Under the pieces are notes generated by a model. That model was not told the DNA's origin. It saw nothing but the letters and a program-made list of their open reading frames with translations, and did not search any database. A DNA stretch of 62,125 nucleotides from CAYNFR01 sp964396595. GTDB taxonomy: Bacteria; Bacteroidota; Bacteroidia; Chitinophagales; Saprospiraceae. The DNA lies in assembly GCA_964396595.1 (NCBI GenBank), contig CAYNFR010000022.1, positions 1 through 62,125 of the forward strand. Reading direction: 5' to 3'. Both the position numbers and the translations under genes were made by a program. Below are positions 43,479-52,068 of this stretch, one piece after another (within the stretch, counting starts at the first letter, position 1; each line of letters begins with the position of its first letter).

Positions 43479-44735
43479 ATGAAATATTTGTCGGGACTTG
43501 TACTTCTGCTTTTGTGTATACAGTCTAAACTGTCAGCCGGAGGTATAGATTTTCGACCCTACACACTTGAGCACGCACTAGATCAAGCTAAGAAGCAAAA
43601 CAAATGGGTATTTATCGACACCTACGCACTATGGTGTGCGCCATGCAAACAGATGGATCAGGTCTTCAGACAGACCGATGTGGGCAATGCTTTTAACAAT
43701 GACTTTATCAGTATAAAAATTGATATGGATGGCGAATGGGGCGCTCAGACTGCACAACAATTCGGTGTCATCTGGCTTCCTACCCTGATTATCCTCGATG
43801 CTGATGGTCAGCTTAAATCCAAGGTCGATCGCCTTCTATCTCCCGCAGAGTTAATTGATCTGGCGAGAATAGCCAAATCCAATACCGGTACTATCAGCTC
43901 TCATCTGTCCCCCGCCCCGTTTAGCATTAATACATCAACTAATCAAGTGACCATCAATCAACTCCCTGAACCCTCCGAAGAGGTCGTATATGTATACGAT
44001 GAGCGCGTTTCGTCTGCTCGCCCTAGCGTGATGTATCATGAAGCTTATCTACATGTACAATTAATGGATGGCAAGCAAGATGCCGTTGTTCAGCGGTATC
44101 TGTCAACACAGGAGGATTGGAGCACAGATAAAAATATTCGTTTCATTTTCGATTTTTTAAATCATACCCGTTCGCCACTTTTTGAATATTTTAAAAATAA
44201 TAAACCGCGATTTGAAGAGGTCATCGGTGCAGAAAAAGTGCGTTATTCATTAGAAATTATGATTTACCAACAACTCGAAAATGGCTTTCCCCGACCTAGT
44301 CTGGAAGAAGCTAAAAGCTTGTTTATGCTCGTCAATACATCACGTGCTGAAGAAAAAGCATATCACTATTATGCAAAACGGATGGCAGATGAAAATAAAA
44401 TAGACGCCTTCACAGCAACTGCTGAGACATATTTAACCCATATTAACGCCTATGACCCGTTCATGGCACAATTATATGCCACGATAATTCTGGATTCTAA
44501 AAAAGAGCATGAAGACACACACAAAGCATTGAAGTGGATGGAACAATCTTCATGGGTCTACGACCAAGATCCCTGGCATTATCATTTAATCACGGAGCTA
44601 TACCTATCGCTCAACAATACTGAATCCGCCACGATCAATATCTCAAAAGCCTATGAGCTTCTCAGCCAATTGGAAGATAAAGAAAAGATAAATATCATCA
44701 TCGAGCGATACAGGCAATTGACGAAAGGGAGGTAA
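43479..44735 (+). CDS. Thioredoxin-fold protein with C-terminal helical domain (copy 2)
   Basis: The 418-residue product has a signal peptide (MKYLSGLVLLLLCIQSKLSA), a thioredoxin domain with CAPC at 53 to 56 and WLPTLIILDADG, and a helical C-terminal region. It resembles the upstream gene in layout and the first 150 residues but is clearly diverged, so this is an old tandem duplication. The two are probably cotranscribed. The changed active-site dipeptide (AP versus GP) suggests a different redox potential; that is inference. Confidence 0.87.
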   Translation: MKYLSGLVLLLLCIQSKLSAGGIDFRPYTLEHALDQAKKQNKWVFIDTYALWCAPCKQMDQVFRQTDVGNAFNNDFISIKIDMDGEWGAQTAQQFGVIWLPTLIILDADGQLKSKVDRLLSPAELIDLARIAKSNTGTISSHLSPAPFSINTSTNQVTINQLPEPSEEVVYVYDERVSSARPSVMYHEAYLHVQLMDGKQDAVVQRYLSTQEDWSTDKNIRFIFDFLNHTRSPLFEYFKNNKPRFEEVIGAEKVRYSLEIMIYQQLENGFPRPSLEEAKSLFMLVNTSRAEEKAYHYYAKRMADENKIDAFTATAETYLTHINAYDPFMAQLYATIILDSKKEHEDTHKALKWMEQSSWVYDQDPWHYHLITELYLSLNNTESATINISKAYELLSQLEDKEKINIIIERYRQLTKGR

Positions 44736-45281
44736 GTGACTAACATATTACTTATGGCTTACTCTATTAAATATTTTTTTTAATTTAATTTTGCGCCTAT
44801 CTGTGGGAGTAAAATTCCTGCCATCTTGTAAATCACTAATTGCTTGCCGAGCTCAAAGCAGATCTTCTTATTCAGATTCGACCATTGGTATGTTTTTTAG
44901 AGAGAAGCAAATGTTTTAGCGCGTAAGACAAAATGCATTCATGGGATTGTCTAAGACAAGTGAAAAGCCAGAATTATGGTTATACGATCTCTTCAAGGTC
45001 GTTATAAAATCACCACAATTTTTTCGTAGCTTGTTACGCTCACTGAAATACAACTAAGCCTTTGCCAGAACTAATAATAGAACATATAGCCCTTTATGGT
45101 AGGGTGCACTACATTCAGTTCTTATTTTGGTTGACAACACTTATCCTGTTCCGCTCTGCCTTCTCATGCTAGGGTTGCACTAAATTTCGGCATTATTTCT
45201 TGGGCACCCCACCTTTGTGGCTTATTGCCGCTGCCCTATGAAAATACTTTCGTACATTTCGAATATCAATGACATCAGATT
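44736..45281. other. Intergenic region before the sulfatase gene
   Basis: About 545 bp. I see no gene, tRNA or clear terminator. A short imperfect direct repeat (tagggtgcacta near 45098 and tagggttgcacta near 45171) is present. It must hold the sulfatase promoter, but no perfect TAnnTTTG box was noticed. Confidence 0.5.
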
Positions 45282-46925
45282 ATGAAACAGCACCATTATC
45301 GCAATACTCTTCATCAGTATGTTAAGCATACACTGAGCCTTGTGATATTGTTATATCTATCGGGGTGTACTGCCGAGATTGCTCCGTCGCGACCTAACAT
45401 CATTTTTATAATGGCTGATGACCATGCATACCAAGCGATATCGGCATATAGTGACAGACTCACACGAACACCCAATATCGACAGAATCGCTCATGAAGGA
45501 ATGCTTTTTACAAATGCATGTGTGACTAATTCGATATGCGCACCTTCTAGGGCCGTCATCCTTACAGGCAAGCATAGTCATATCAATGGCAAGATCGATA
45601 ACAATTTTCCATTTGATACCACGAATATCACCTTCCCGCAGATCCTTCAAAGAGATGGTTATCAGACAGCCATGTTTGGAAAATTGCATTTTGGTAACAA
45701 TCCGAAAGGATTCGACCAATTCAAAATATTGCCCGGTCAGGGCCATTATTATAACCCTGATTTTATTACCAAATATGAAGGCAATATCAAGGTGGAAGGT
45801 TATGTAACGGATATCATTACCGATATGACATTGGACTGGCTGGAAAATGAACGAAAAGCAGATCAGCCTTTTTTCCTTGCCTATCTTCATAAAGCACCAC
45901 ACCGAGAATGGCTTCCTGCTGAGCGACACTATCGAGAATTCGTACATAAAACCTTTCCTGAGCCGGAGACTCTATTTGAAGATTATCAGTCTACTGCCCG
46001 AAAAGAATCAGAGATGAATCTGCTCACTCACCAAAACTGGGCCGGCGACTCTAAGATTAAACCTGAAGTAATGGATCAGCTCAATATGCCCGAGTCTCAT
46101 CCTTATGATAAAAACAATTATCGCTACACGATCAATCGCATGAATGCTGATCAACGTCAAGCTTGGGACAATATATATGATCAAGTAAACCAGTCTCTGC
46201 TAGATATCTATCCGTCGATGAGTGAGGAAGATAAGATGCGATGGCGCTATCAGAGATACATGCAGGATTATCTGGGCACTATCGCTGCGGTCGATGAAGG
46301 AGTAGGTAGATTACTTGATTATCTAGATAAAACTGGTCTTGCGGATAACACCATCGTCATGTATACCTCAGATCAAGGTTTCTATCTTGGCGAGCACGGA
46401 TGGTATGACAAGCGATTTGTATTTGATGAATCATTTAAAACACCTTTGCTCGTCCGATGGCCGGGAGTCATAAAACCGGGCTCAAGAAATAGTCGGATGG
46501 TCCAAAATCTGGATTTTGCTCAGAGCTTTCTGGATGCAGCAGGTATAAAGCCACCCGCCGATATGCAAGGTGAAAGCCTCGTACCTATATGGCGAGGTAA
46601 AGGCAAAAATTTCAGAAAAGCAGCTTACTATCACTATTATGAATACCCTGGTGTCCATATGGTGAAGAGACATTATGCTATAGTCACTGAAGAATATAAA
46701 CTCATCCATTTCTACTACGACATAGATGAATGGGAACTCTATGACCGCAAAAAAGATCCTTTAGAACTGTATAATGTATATCATCATCTTGACTATGGGG
46801 AGATTAAAAAAAGACTTCATGAAGAGTTGCTGGATCTAAGAGCATTTTATAAAGACTCACCGCAGTTAGATCAATATTATATTGATAAATACGACGAGTC
46901 GAAGCTCAGCGGAATACTTCAATAA
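45282..46925 (+). CDS. Sulfatase lipoprotein (formylglycine-type)
   Basis: The 547-residue product has a lipoprotein signal (LSGC, C29) and a sulfatase/alkaline-phosphatase-like fold. Metal ligands begin in IFIMADDHAY, and the formylglycine cysteine is C86 in ICAPSRAVILTGKH (C-x-P-S-R). Later IVMYTSDQGFYLGEHGWYDKR supplies the second metal aspartate. Maturation needs an anaerobic or aerobic formylglycine-generating enzyme, which is not in the window. The substrate is a sulfate ester, possibly of an algal or animal polysaccharide; this cannot be refined. It is a single gene. Confidence 0.95.
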   Translation: MKQHHYRNTLHQYVKHTLSLVILLYLSGCTAEIAPSRPNIIFIMADDHAYQAISAYSDRLTRTPNIDRIAHEGMLFTNACVTNSICAPSRAVILTGKHSHINGKIDNNFPFDTTNITFPQILQRDGYQTAMFGKLHFGNNPKGFDQFKILPGQGHYYNPDFITKYEGNIKVEGYVTDIITDMTLDWLENERKADQPFFLAYLHKAPHREWLPAERHYREFVHKTFPEPETLFEDYQSTARKESEMNLLTHQNWAGDSKIKPEVMDQLNMPESHPYDKNNYRYTINRMNADQRQAWDNIYDQVNQSLLDIYPSMSEEDKMRWRYQRYMQDYLGTIAAVDEGVGRLLDYLDKTGLADNTIVMYTSDQGFYLGEHGWYDKRFVFDESFKTPLLVRWPGVIKPGSRNSRMVQNLDFAQSFLDAAGIKPPADMQGESLVPIWRGKGKNFRKAAYYHYYEYPGVHMVKRHYAIVTEEYKLIHFYYDIDEWELYDRKKDPLELYNVYHHLDYGEIKKRLHEELLDLRAFYKDSPQLDQYYIDKYDESKLSGILQ

Positions 46926-46953
46926 GAAAGCTGTGCATCTTCATAGCCCTCGG

Positions 46954-47856
46954 CTAGCGGGATTCTAATTTTTTGTCCTTGATAAGATAGACTCCTGCTA
47001 TGACTATGAGGAGACTTAACAAATGCACCCACGTAATATTCTCGCCATCAATAAGACCCCACAACAAAGCAATGACAGGTATAAGATAGGCCACCGTAGA
47101 GGCGAATACAGCATTAGTCTCCTGCAATAATTTATAAAAAAGCATTAATGCTAACACAGTACTTACAATAGCTAAAATCACTAATGCACCCACAGAATAT
47201 AGTGCATGTGGATGATCCATTATCTTACGCGGAACGTCCGTAAATGGAATAATAAACACAAATGGCAATCCCAATAATACGAACGCAAAAGAACTCAGCT
47301 GGACAGGTGGCACATGCTGAAAGTACATCTTGACCATATTGACATTCAGCGCATACATGATACATCCTGCCAATATCAGACTAGCGTAGAACATTTGTGA
47401 TACATCAATACCCCCACCAGAGCCATTGTCACTCATAAGGATCAGTAATACCGCGCCACTCAGAGACATCACAGTACCTATCAGCTGCCGAAAAGATGAG
47501 GCTATCTTAAAAATCATTGCACTGACGATCAATGTCGCTACAGGAGTCATGCTATTCAATATACCCACTGTGCCGCTGGATAGTTTAGTCTGTGCAGTAG
47601 CATATAGGATAGCCGGTATCCCACTACCCGTCAAGGCAACTAGCAAGTAGTAAAACCATCTAGACCACTCCAGTTTTTTAAAATGTATGAAAACAAAAGG
47701 CAAAAAAGCAATAGCTGATATGGCGACCCGCAACATTGCCACCTCCACTGGAGCAAAGACAATCAACGCCTTTTTAATTAATATGAATGAAGTGCCCCAG
47801 ATGAGCGCTAGAAAAAGAAGCTTAAGCCATGTTAGAAATTCAACATTCTTTGCCAT
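46954..47856 (-). CDS. EamA/DMT-family transporter
   Basis: The 300-residue product has about ten membrane helices in two EamA repeats (LALIWGTSFILIKKAL near the start; second half from about residue 155), as in RhaT/YdcZ-like drug/metabolite transporters. The substrate is unknown; amino acids or metabolites are typical. It is convergent with the sulfatase gene, 28 bp apart. Confidence 0.9.
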   Translation of the reverse strand: MAKNVEFLTWLKLLFLALIWGTSFILIKKALIVFAPVEVAMLRVAISAIAFLPFVFIHFKKLEWSRWFYYLLVALTGSGIPAILYATAQTKLSSGTVGILNSMTPVATLIVSAMIFKIASSFRQLIGTVMSLSGAVLLILMSDNGSGGGIDVSQMFYASLILAGCIMYALNVNMVKMYFQHVPPVQLSSFAFVLLGLPFVFIIPFTDVPRKIMDHPHALYSVGALVILAIVSTVLALMLFYKLLQETNAVFASTVAYLIPVIALLWGLIDGENITWVHLLSLLIVIAGVYLIKDKKLESR

Positions 47857-47996
47857 CGGAAAAATCGATAATCCAGATTCTGTAGGTCAAGCCCCAGAAG
47901 AGCCGCAAAGGTGCTAAAAAATCACTGCATTGACTGTCCTATAAGTATTCAATAGCTGATATTGTTACTACTATTCAACAGATAAATCATAGTCGC

Positions 47997-49055
47997 TTAG
48001 ATCCGTTCCAGCATCACGGGATAAGTACGCCCGGAGTTCCACTGAGGCACATAAATATTTTCATCATTATCAATACAGACATCATGTGGATTTAAAAAAG
48101 TAAAGCCGTCGTATTCAGGCGCTTGTAGGACGTCATTTTCATATATAGGGGCAGACCCACCGGGGAAGGAAACCACCCTGTCATCTGCATCTAGCACAGC
48201 CACCATACCATCATATGCACCCCATGTCTTAGTGACCAATACGGCAAAGTAAACATTGCTCCCATGGATCACAGGCCTGCAGATAGAGCAGCCGGGAAGT
48301 TTAATGGTGCTCAGATATTGGCCATCCATCGTGTAGCGCTTTACCTCCTGACGTGCACGTGAAGTGACGAGAAGCGTCGGCTGACCTTTACGTCGATCAA
48401 CACAGATCCCGTGTGCTTCATGTACTTGATGTAGGTCATCTCCTTTGCCGGCAAAATGTCCCAGATATCTCCCGTGTTGATCATACCTGACGACATAATT
48501 CCGTCCATAACCATCCGCGACCAAAATTTCCCCGGTATCCGTCACGGTAGTCTCCGTAGGTACGAATTGATTGGCATTATCATAGATGCCCGCTTCAGAC
48601 GGATAGTCAATTGTCAATAAGACGCGACCATCAAGTGTAGTCTTGTACACTTGATGTCGATCTGTATCTGTAAGATATAAAAATTCTTCGCCACCTTCAT
48701 GATTGATAGTAAGACCATGGATACCGGGATACTCCGTTCCCCATGTCCGCATGACCTTACCAGATCGATCATAGACGATTATGTTGTTTTTAGTGTCTGT
48801 GTTACAGAGATAAAGACTACCGTCCTTTGACATTTGCATTTCATGACAATGCTGTACAGGAATCTTTGAAAGGTCCTGGACACCCCATTGCTTATGGACA
48901 CGATACCTAAAGTCGCCATGCCCGACTATGTGCCCATTAGAGTGATCATTCATTGATTGGTCTTTTTTTGAATCACCCGTAGTGCAACTTATTGCGCCTG
49001 CGGCTAATGCTGATGAATATAAAAAAGACCGTCTTCCAAGAGATTTGCCAAACAT
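47997..49055 (-). CDS. NHL-repeat beta-propeller, Tat-exported lipoprotein
   Basis: The 352-residue product has a twin-arginine signal (GRRSFLYSS, R8 and R9) and a lipobox GAISC (C24), then six-bladed propeller repeats with NHL-type pieces such as IVYDRSGKVMRTWG, VVRYDQHGRYLGHFAGKG and VKRYTMDGQYLS. The HGLTINHEGGEEFLYLTDT and EAHGICVDRRKG segments resemble peptidyl-glycine alpha-amidating lyase-like and SMP30-like propellers, but the activity is unknown. A Tat route means it folds, perhaps with a cofactor, before export. It is last in a barrel-DoxX-NHL gene row. Confidence 0.85.
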   Translation of the reverse strand: MFGKSLGRRSFLYSSALAAGAISCTTGDSKKDQSMNDHSNGHIVGHGDFRYRVHKQWGVQDLSKIPVQHCHEMQMSKDGSLYLCNTDTKNNIIVYDRSGKVMRTWGTEYPGIHGLTINHEGGEEFLYLTDTDRHQVYKTTLDGRVLLTIDYPSEAGIYDNANQFVPTETTVTDTGEILVADGYGRNYVVRYDQHGRYLGHFAGKGDDLHQVHEAHGICVDRRKGQPTLLVTSRARQEVKRYTMDGQYLSTIKLPGCSICRPVIHGSNVYFAVLVTKTWGAYDGMVAVLDADDRVVSFPGGSAPIYENDVLQAPEYDGFTFLNPHDVCIDNDENIYVPQWNSGRTYPVMLERI

Positions 49056-49093
49056 AGATAAGATTATAATTATTAAAAATATTGATATTTACC

Positions 49094-49471
49094 TTAACCA
49101 ATCATCGGAAGATATTTGTCTCTGTTTTCATATATCACCCATAGGTTAATCACCATTAACACAATTGCCATTGGAAGACCTGAAGGTGCTTGGTTTATAT
49201 GTGTCAGTAGTATACCCACCATGATCGGAAACATGATTATTGCTCCTAATGGACGTGTCTTCGGAATAATGAATAAAACACCCGCTATAATTTCAACTAT
49301 CGCCACAAGAGGCATCAACCACCCTATTGTTGCCATGGCTTCCATCGCCTGTACCATAGATGCGGGCAAGTCATCAGGCATAGGCATGTAATTCAAAAAC
49401 TTGTTAAGTCCGGCATTGATAAACATCAGGCCGAATAATACGCTTAGTACAAGCAAAATTTTTGATTTCAT
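49094..49471 (-). CDS. DoxX-family membrane protein
   Basis: The 125-residue product, read from the ATG at 49471, has four membrane helices with the DoxX features FINAGLNKFL, ATIGWLMPLVAIVEIIAGVLFI and PLGAIIMFPIMVGILLTHI. The longer frame would add a 16-residue head without membrane character. DoxX proteins take part in oxidative-stress or thiosulfate-related membrane redox chemistry in some bacteria. It lies between the outer-membrane barrel gene and the NHL gene, with short gaps. Confidence 0.88.
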   Translation of the reverse strand: MKSKILLVLSVLFGLMFINAGLNKFLNYMPMPDDLPASMVQAMEAMATIGWLMPLVAIVEIIAGVLFIIPKTRPLGAIIMFPIMVGILLTHINQAPSGLPMAIVLMVINLWVIYENRDKYLPMIG

Positions 49472-49496
49472 AGTAGTCGTTTTTATTGTTAATAAT

Positions 49497-50402
49497 TTAA
49501 AACCTAAAACGATATTCAAGACTGGCGATCACCCCTCTCGTCAAGCCGTCTGGCCTGGCTTCTCTGATTATAAAAGGCATGCCTATATTAAACTGTAAGG
49601 TGCCTGTATCATGTAGGTCAAAATCGAGATATACATTACCATTAAGTGTCAAGCCTGATGAGCCTGCGATTTCCCGCTGAACATTTTGCTCATCAGTATA
49701 TTTATCATTGCCTAGATGATAGATAGGTAAGAGACTAGGTGTAAGCTTGATTCGATTACTCAGCAATACAGGATAAGAAGCCCTGATAAGAAAGTCTCCG
49801 CTTCTGACATACTCATTAGTGGATTGAAACAGTCTCAGATTTGAACTTGCCGGATATCTGCTGGCAAAAAACTCGTTATCATTCTGTGTCAAAGGTTGCT
49901 GCAAAGCTGCGACTAGTTGTATCCTATCCAAATTAAACCCGACACCCAAGATAAAATCCCATGTCCCTAGACTAGCCTGATAATCCATTGGTAAGGGTAG
50001 ATTATTTAATGAGGCATTTCCCTTCATTAATGGGGCTTTTATACCTGATGTAAGATTAACGCGATCGCTTAATTGGTAATTGACGTTAACAAATATATCT
50101 CCCAGCGCATGACGACTTATATCATTGCCACGCTGAGCCATGTAAGTGAGCTTTACATCTACGCCCAGTTTCTCCGAGAATTGACGATTATATTCTAGAT
50201 AATTCCCAAATACCGTGATATCATTATCGGCAGTGCCCAGAAATGCGCCTATCTTGATCTGGTTAGTCCCTATATTGCTGCCATCACCGGTATTGGGTTT
50301 GAAACTGTTAATCGTACAGAAACCCGCATCACTACATCCCTGAGCGACTATGTAGCTTGCGCTTAATAAAATCAACAATATCAAGCTTAATCTCCATTTC
50401 AT
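49497..50402 (-). CDS. Outer-membrane beta-barrel protein (transporter-like)
   Basis: The product, 301 residues from the ATG at 50402, has a signal peptide (LSLILLILLSASYIVAQ) and alternating hydrophobic strands ending in SLEYRFRF, the aromatic C-terminal signature of outer-membrane barrels. Segments such as GDIFVNVNYQLSDRVNLTSGIKAP resemble barrel proteins annotated as transporters of aromatic or other small molecules. A longer frame has 28 extra residues that do not look like a signal. It may be the outer-membrane partner of the DoxX and NHL proteins. Confidence 0.75.
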   Translation of the reverse strand: MKWRLSLILLILLSASYIVAQGCSDAGFCTINSFKPNTGDGSNIGTNQIKIGAFLGTADNDITVFGNYLEYNRQFSEKLGVDVKLTYMAQRGNDISRHALGDIFVNVNYQLSDRVNLTSGIKAPLMKGNASLNNLPLPMDYQASLGTWDFILGVGFNLDRIQLVAALQQPLTQNDNEFFASRYPASSNLRLFQSTNEYVRSGDFLIRASYPVLLSNRIKLTPSLLPIYHLGNDKYTDEQNVQREIAGSSGLTLNGNVYLDFDLHDTGTLQFNIGMPFIIREARPDGLTRGVIASLEYRFRF

Positions 50403-50663
50403 ACTAAAATGTTTCTGCGTAAATATAGGGCAAGTCCTATCGCTTGTCCGCATTTTCGATATGCAATGTAGACAATATTTTGTCAACTGTTACAACTTGC
50501 TCTACTTTTAGAAAATGTGCAAATGACTAGCGAGCGAAATAAGATCGGAGTCTGATTCAATTATTCTGATAGAGTAATATTTCAAAATGTATATGTTCAT
50601 CTCTCATATTCGACATGATTTATTATTTTTACGCAAGACATTAAATAAAAATCCTTATATACT

Positions 50664-51743
50664 ATGGAAGTCATGAACTTTATCGCTTCGCATGAAATGT
50701 ATTTTGTAGCAGGAATATTACTGTTCTTCGGACTACTGGAAGTAGCATCCGGACTTATCGCCCGATCTGAAAGGACAAAAGATGATGTCCTCGTTGAGAG
50801 TATCAGTACGATAGTTTTAATGGCGTTTACGAAGCCAGTGGTCATGCTTCTCGCTTTTCAAATGACAAAGTTTGCACTTCCGTCGGCTCAAAGTTTCTTG
50901 GGCAGCCTTAATTTTTGGATAGCGTTGGTGCTATACTTGCTTATTGATGACGTATTGCAATATTGGTATCATCGACTTGCGCATGAGCATAAATGGCTGT
51001 GGAAACACCACAGACCTCATCATGCTGCGACAGAAATGGGCTTTTTAGTTTCCTATAGAGAGACGATCTTTTACTTTATGCTCATGCCCAATGTGTGGTG
51101 GCTGGGGATAGCGACATATTTTGGTTTAGGGATACCCGTGGCTGTAGGATTGGTTCTTAAACAACTAGTTGTAATATCGTCTCACAGTGCTGTACCGTGG
51201 GATCAGTTCTTTTATCGTCGGCCGCGCCTTATGCCTATCTTGCGCGTACTTGAGCGAATCATCATCACTCCTGCCTTTCATCACGGCCATCATGCTGTCT
51301 CTAAAATTGATGGTATAGGTCAACCAAATGCCAACTTTGGCAACATGTTTTCCTTTTGGGATCAGATTTTTGGTACAGCGACTTTTACTCATGCTTTTCC
51401 CAGCTCTTATGGCTTGCCCAATGACCCGAAAGATTCCTGGGCTTCACACACTTTCTATCCACTGATAAAATCTGAAAAAGAAGGTTCTGAAATTTCGAAA
51501 GATTATGATTTTAAAAAAACAACCCTACTCGAGCCTGCTGTTCTGACACTCACTCCCGGCGATTATCTGTATTGCACTTGCGGTTATAGTAAAGATCAAC
51601 CGTTTTGTGACGGGTCGCATCACGGCACTAAGTTTCAACCTACACGATTCACCATTCGCAAGGAAATGGAATACAAGTTGTGCCAATGTAAAGCTTGCGC
51701 GAAAGGACCCTTCTGCGATGACTCACATCTGAAGTTGCGTTGA
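50664..51743 (+). CDS. Sterol desaturase-like di-iron hydroxylase fused to two CDGSH iron-sulfur motifs
   Basis: The 359-residue product has several membrane helices and the histidine boxes of the fatty-acid hydroxylase/sterol desaturase superfamily: HRLAH (103 to 107), HHRPHH (115 to 120) and HHGHH (206 to 210). Residues about 294 to 359 add two CDGSH-type [2Fe-2S] motifs: C304-C306-C315-H319 (CTCGYSKDQPFCDGSH) and C340-C342-C351-H355 (CQCKACAKGPFCDDSH). All four cluster ligands are present in each. A built-in electron donor for the di-iron site is the natural reading. The substrate, perhaps a carotenoid, hopanoid or alkylglycerol, is unknown. Confidence 0.93.
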   Translation: MEVMNFIASHEMYFVAGILLFFGLLEVASGLIARSERTKDDVLVESISTIVLMAFTKPVVMLLAFQMTKFALPSAQSFLGSLNFWIALVLYLLIDDVLQYWYHRLAHEHKWLWKHHRPHHAATEMGFLVSYRETIFYFMLMPNVWWLGIATYFGLGIPVAVGLVLKQLVVISSHSAVPWDQFFYRRPRLMPILRVLERIIITPAFHHGHHAVSKIDGIGQPNANFGNMFSFWDQIFGTATFTHAFPSSYGLPNDPKDSWASHTFYPLIKSEKEGSEISKDYDFKKTTLLEPAVLTLTPGDYLYCTCGYSKDQPFCDGSHHGTKFQPTRFTIRKEMEYKLCQCKACAKGPFCDDSHLKLR

Positions 51744-51929
51744 GTAATAATAGCTGGTAGGTAAAATATTTAAGACCCATTTAGACCAAATCATCGATTG
51801 AGTGAGTGGCTAATCAGTTGATCTAACACATTACCGCTTATTGAAGAATTACTACTCCGCTGCAAAAGACTATTGGGATATCATCATCTTTAATATTGAC
51901 GATCAATAATTATAAATGTATATCCATTC

Positions 51930-51970
51930 AAAAGAAAATCACCCTAAGGCATTTAGGGTGATTTTCTTTT
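51930..51970. terminator. Bidirectional terminator between the desaturase and susD
   Basis: An 18-bp perfect inverted repeat (51930 to 51947 and 51953 to 51970, spacer GGCAT) with A-rich left and T-rich right flanks. It can end transcription from both the upper-strand desaturase gene and the lower-strand susC-susD operon. The remaining 51744 to 52068 shows no gene. Confidence 0.85.
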
Positions 51971-52068
51971 AAGTCAAGAAGCAATTTATACAAGACCTGA
52001 TAAACTGCGCTAAAAGCTAACAATGGATAAGTTCAATCTAGATCCGATTGTCAACGGTATATCAACTT

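Noticed and set aside
38773..45200. Similar phrases ttttggcattattt (38773) and ttcggcattattt (45186) as a dispersed repeat
   Set aside because: Match is too short and flanking sequence does not align.
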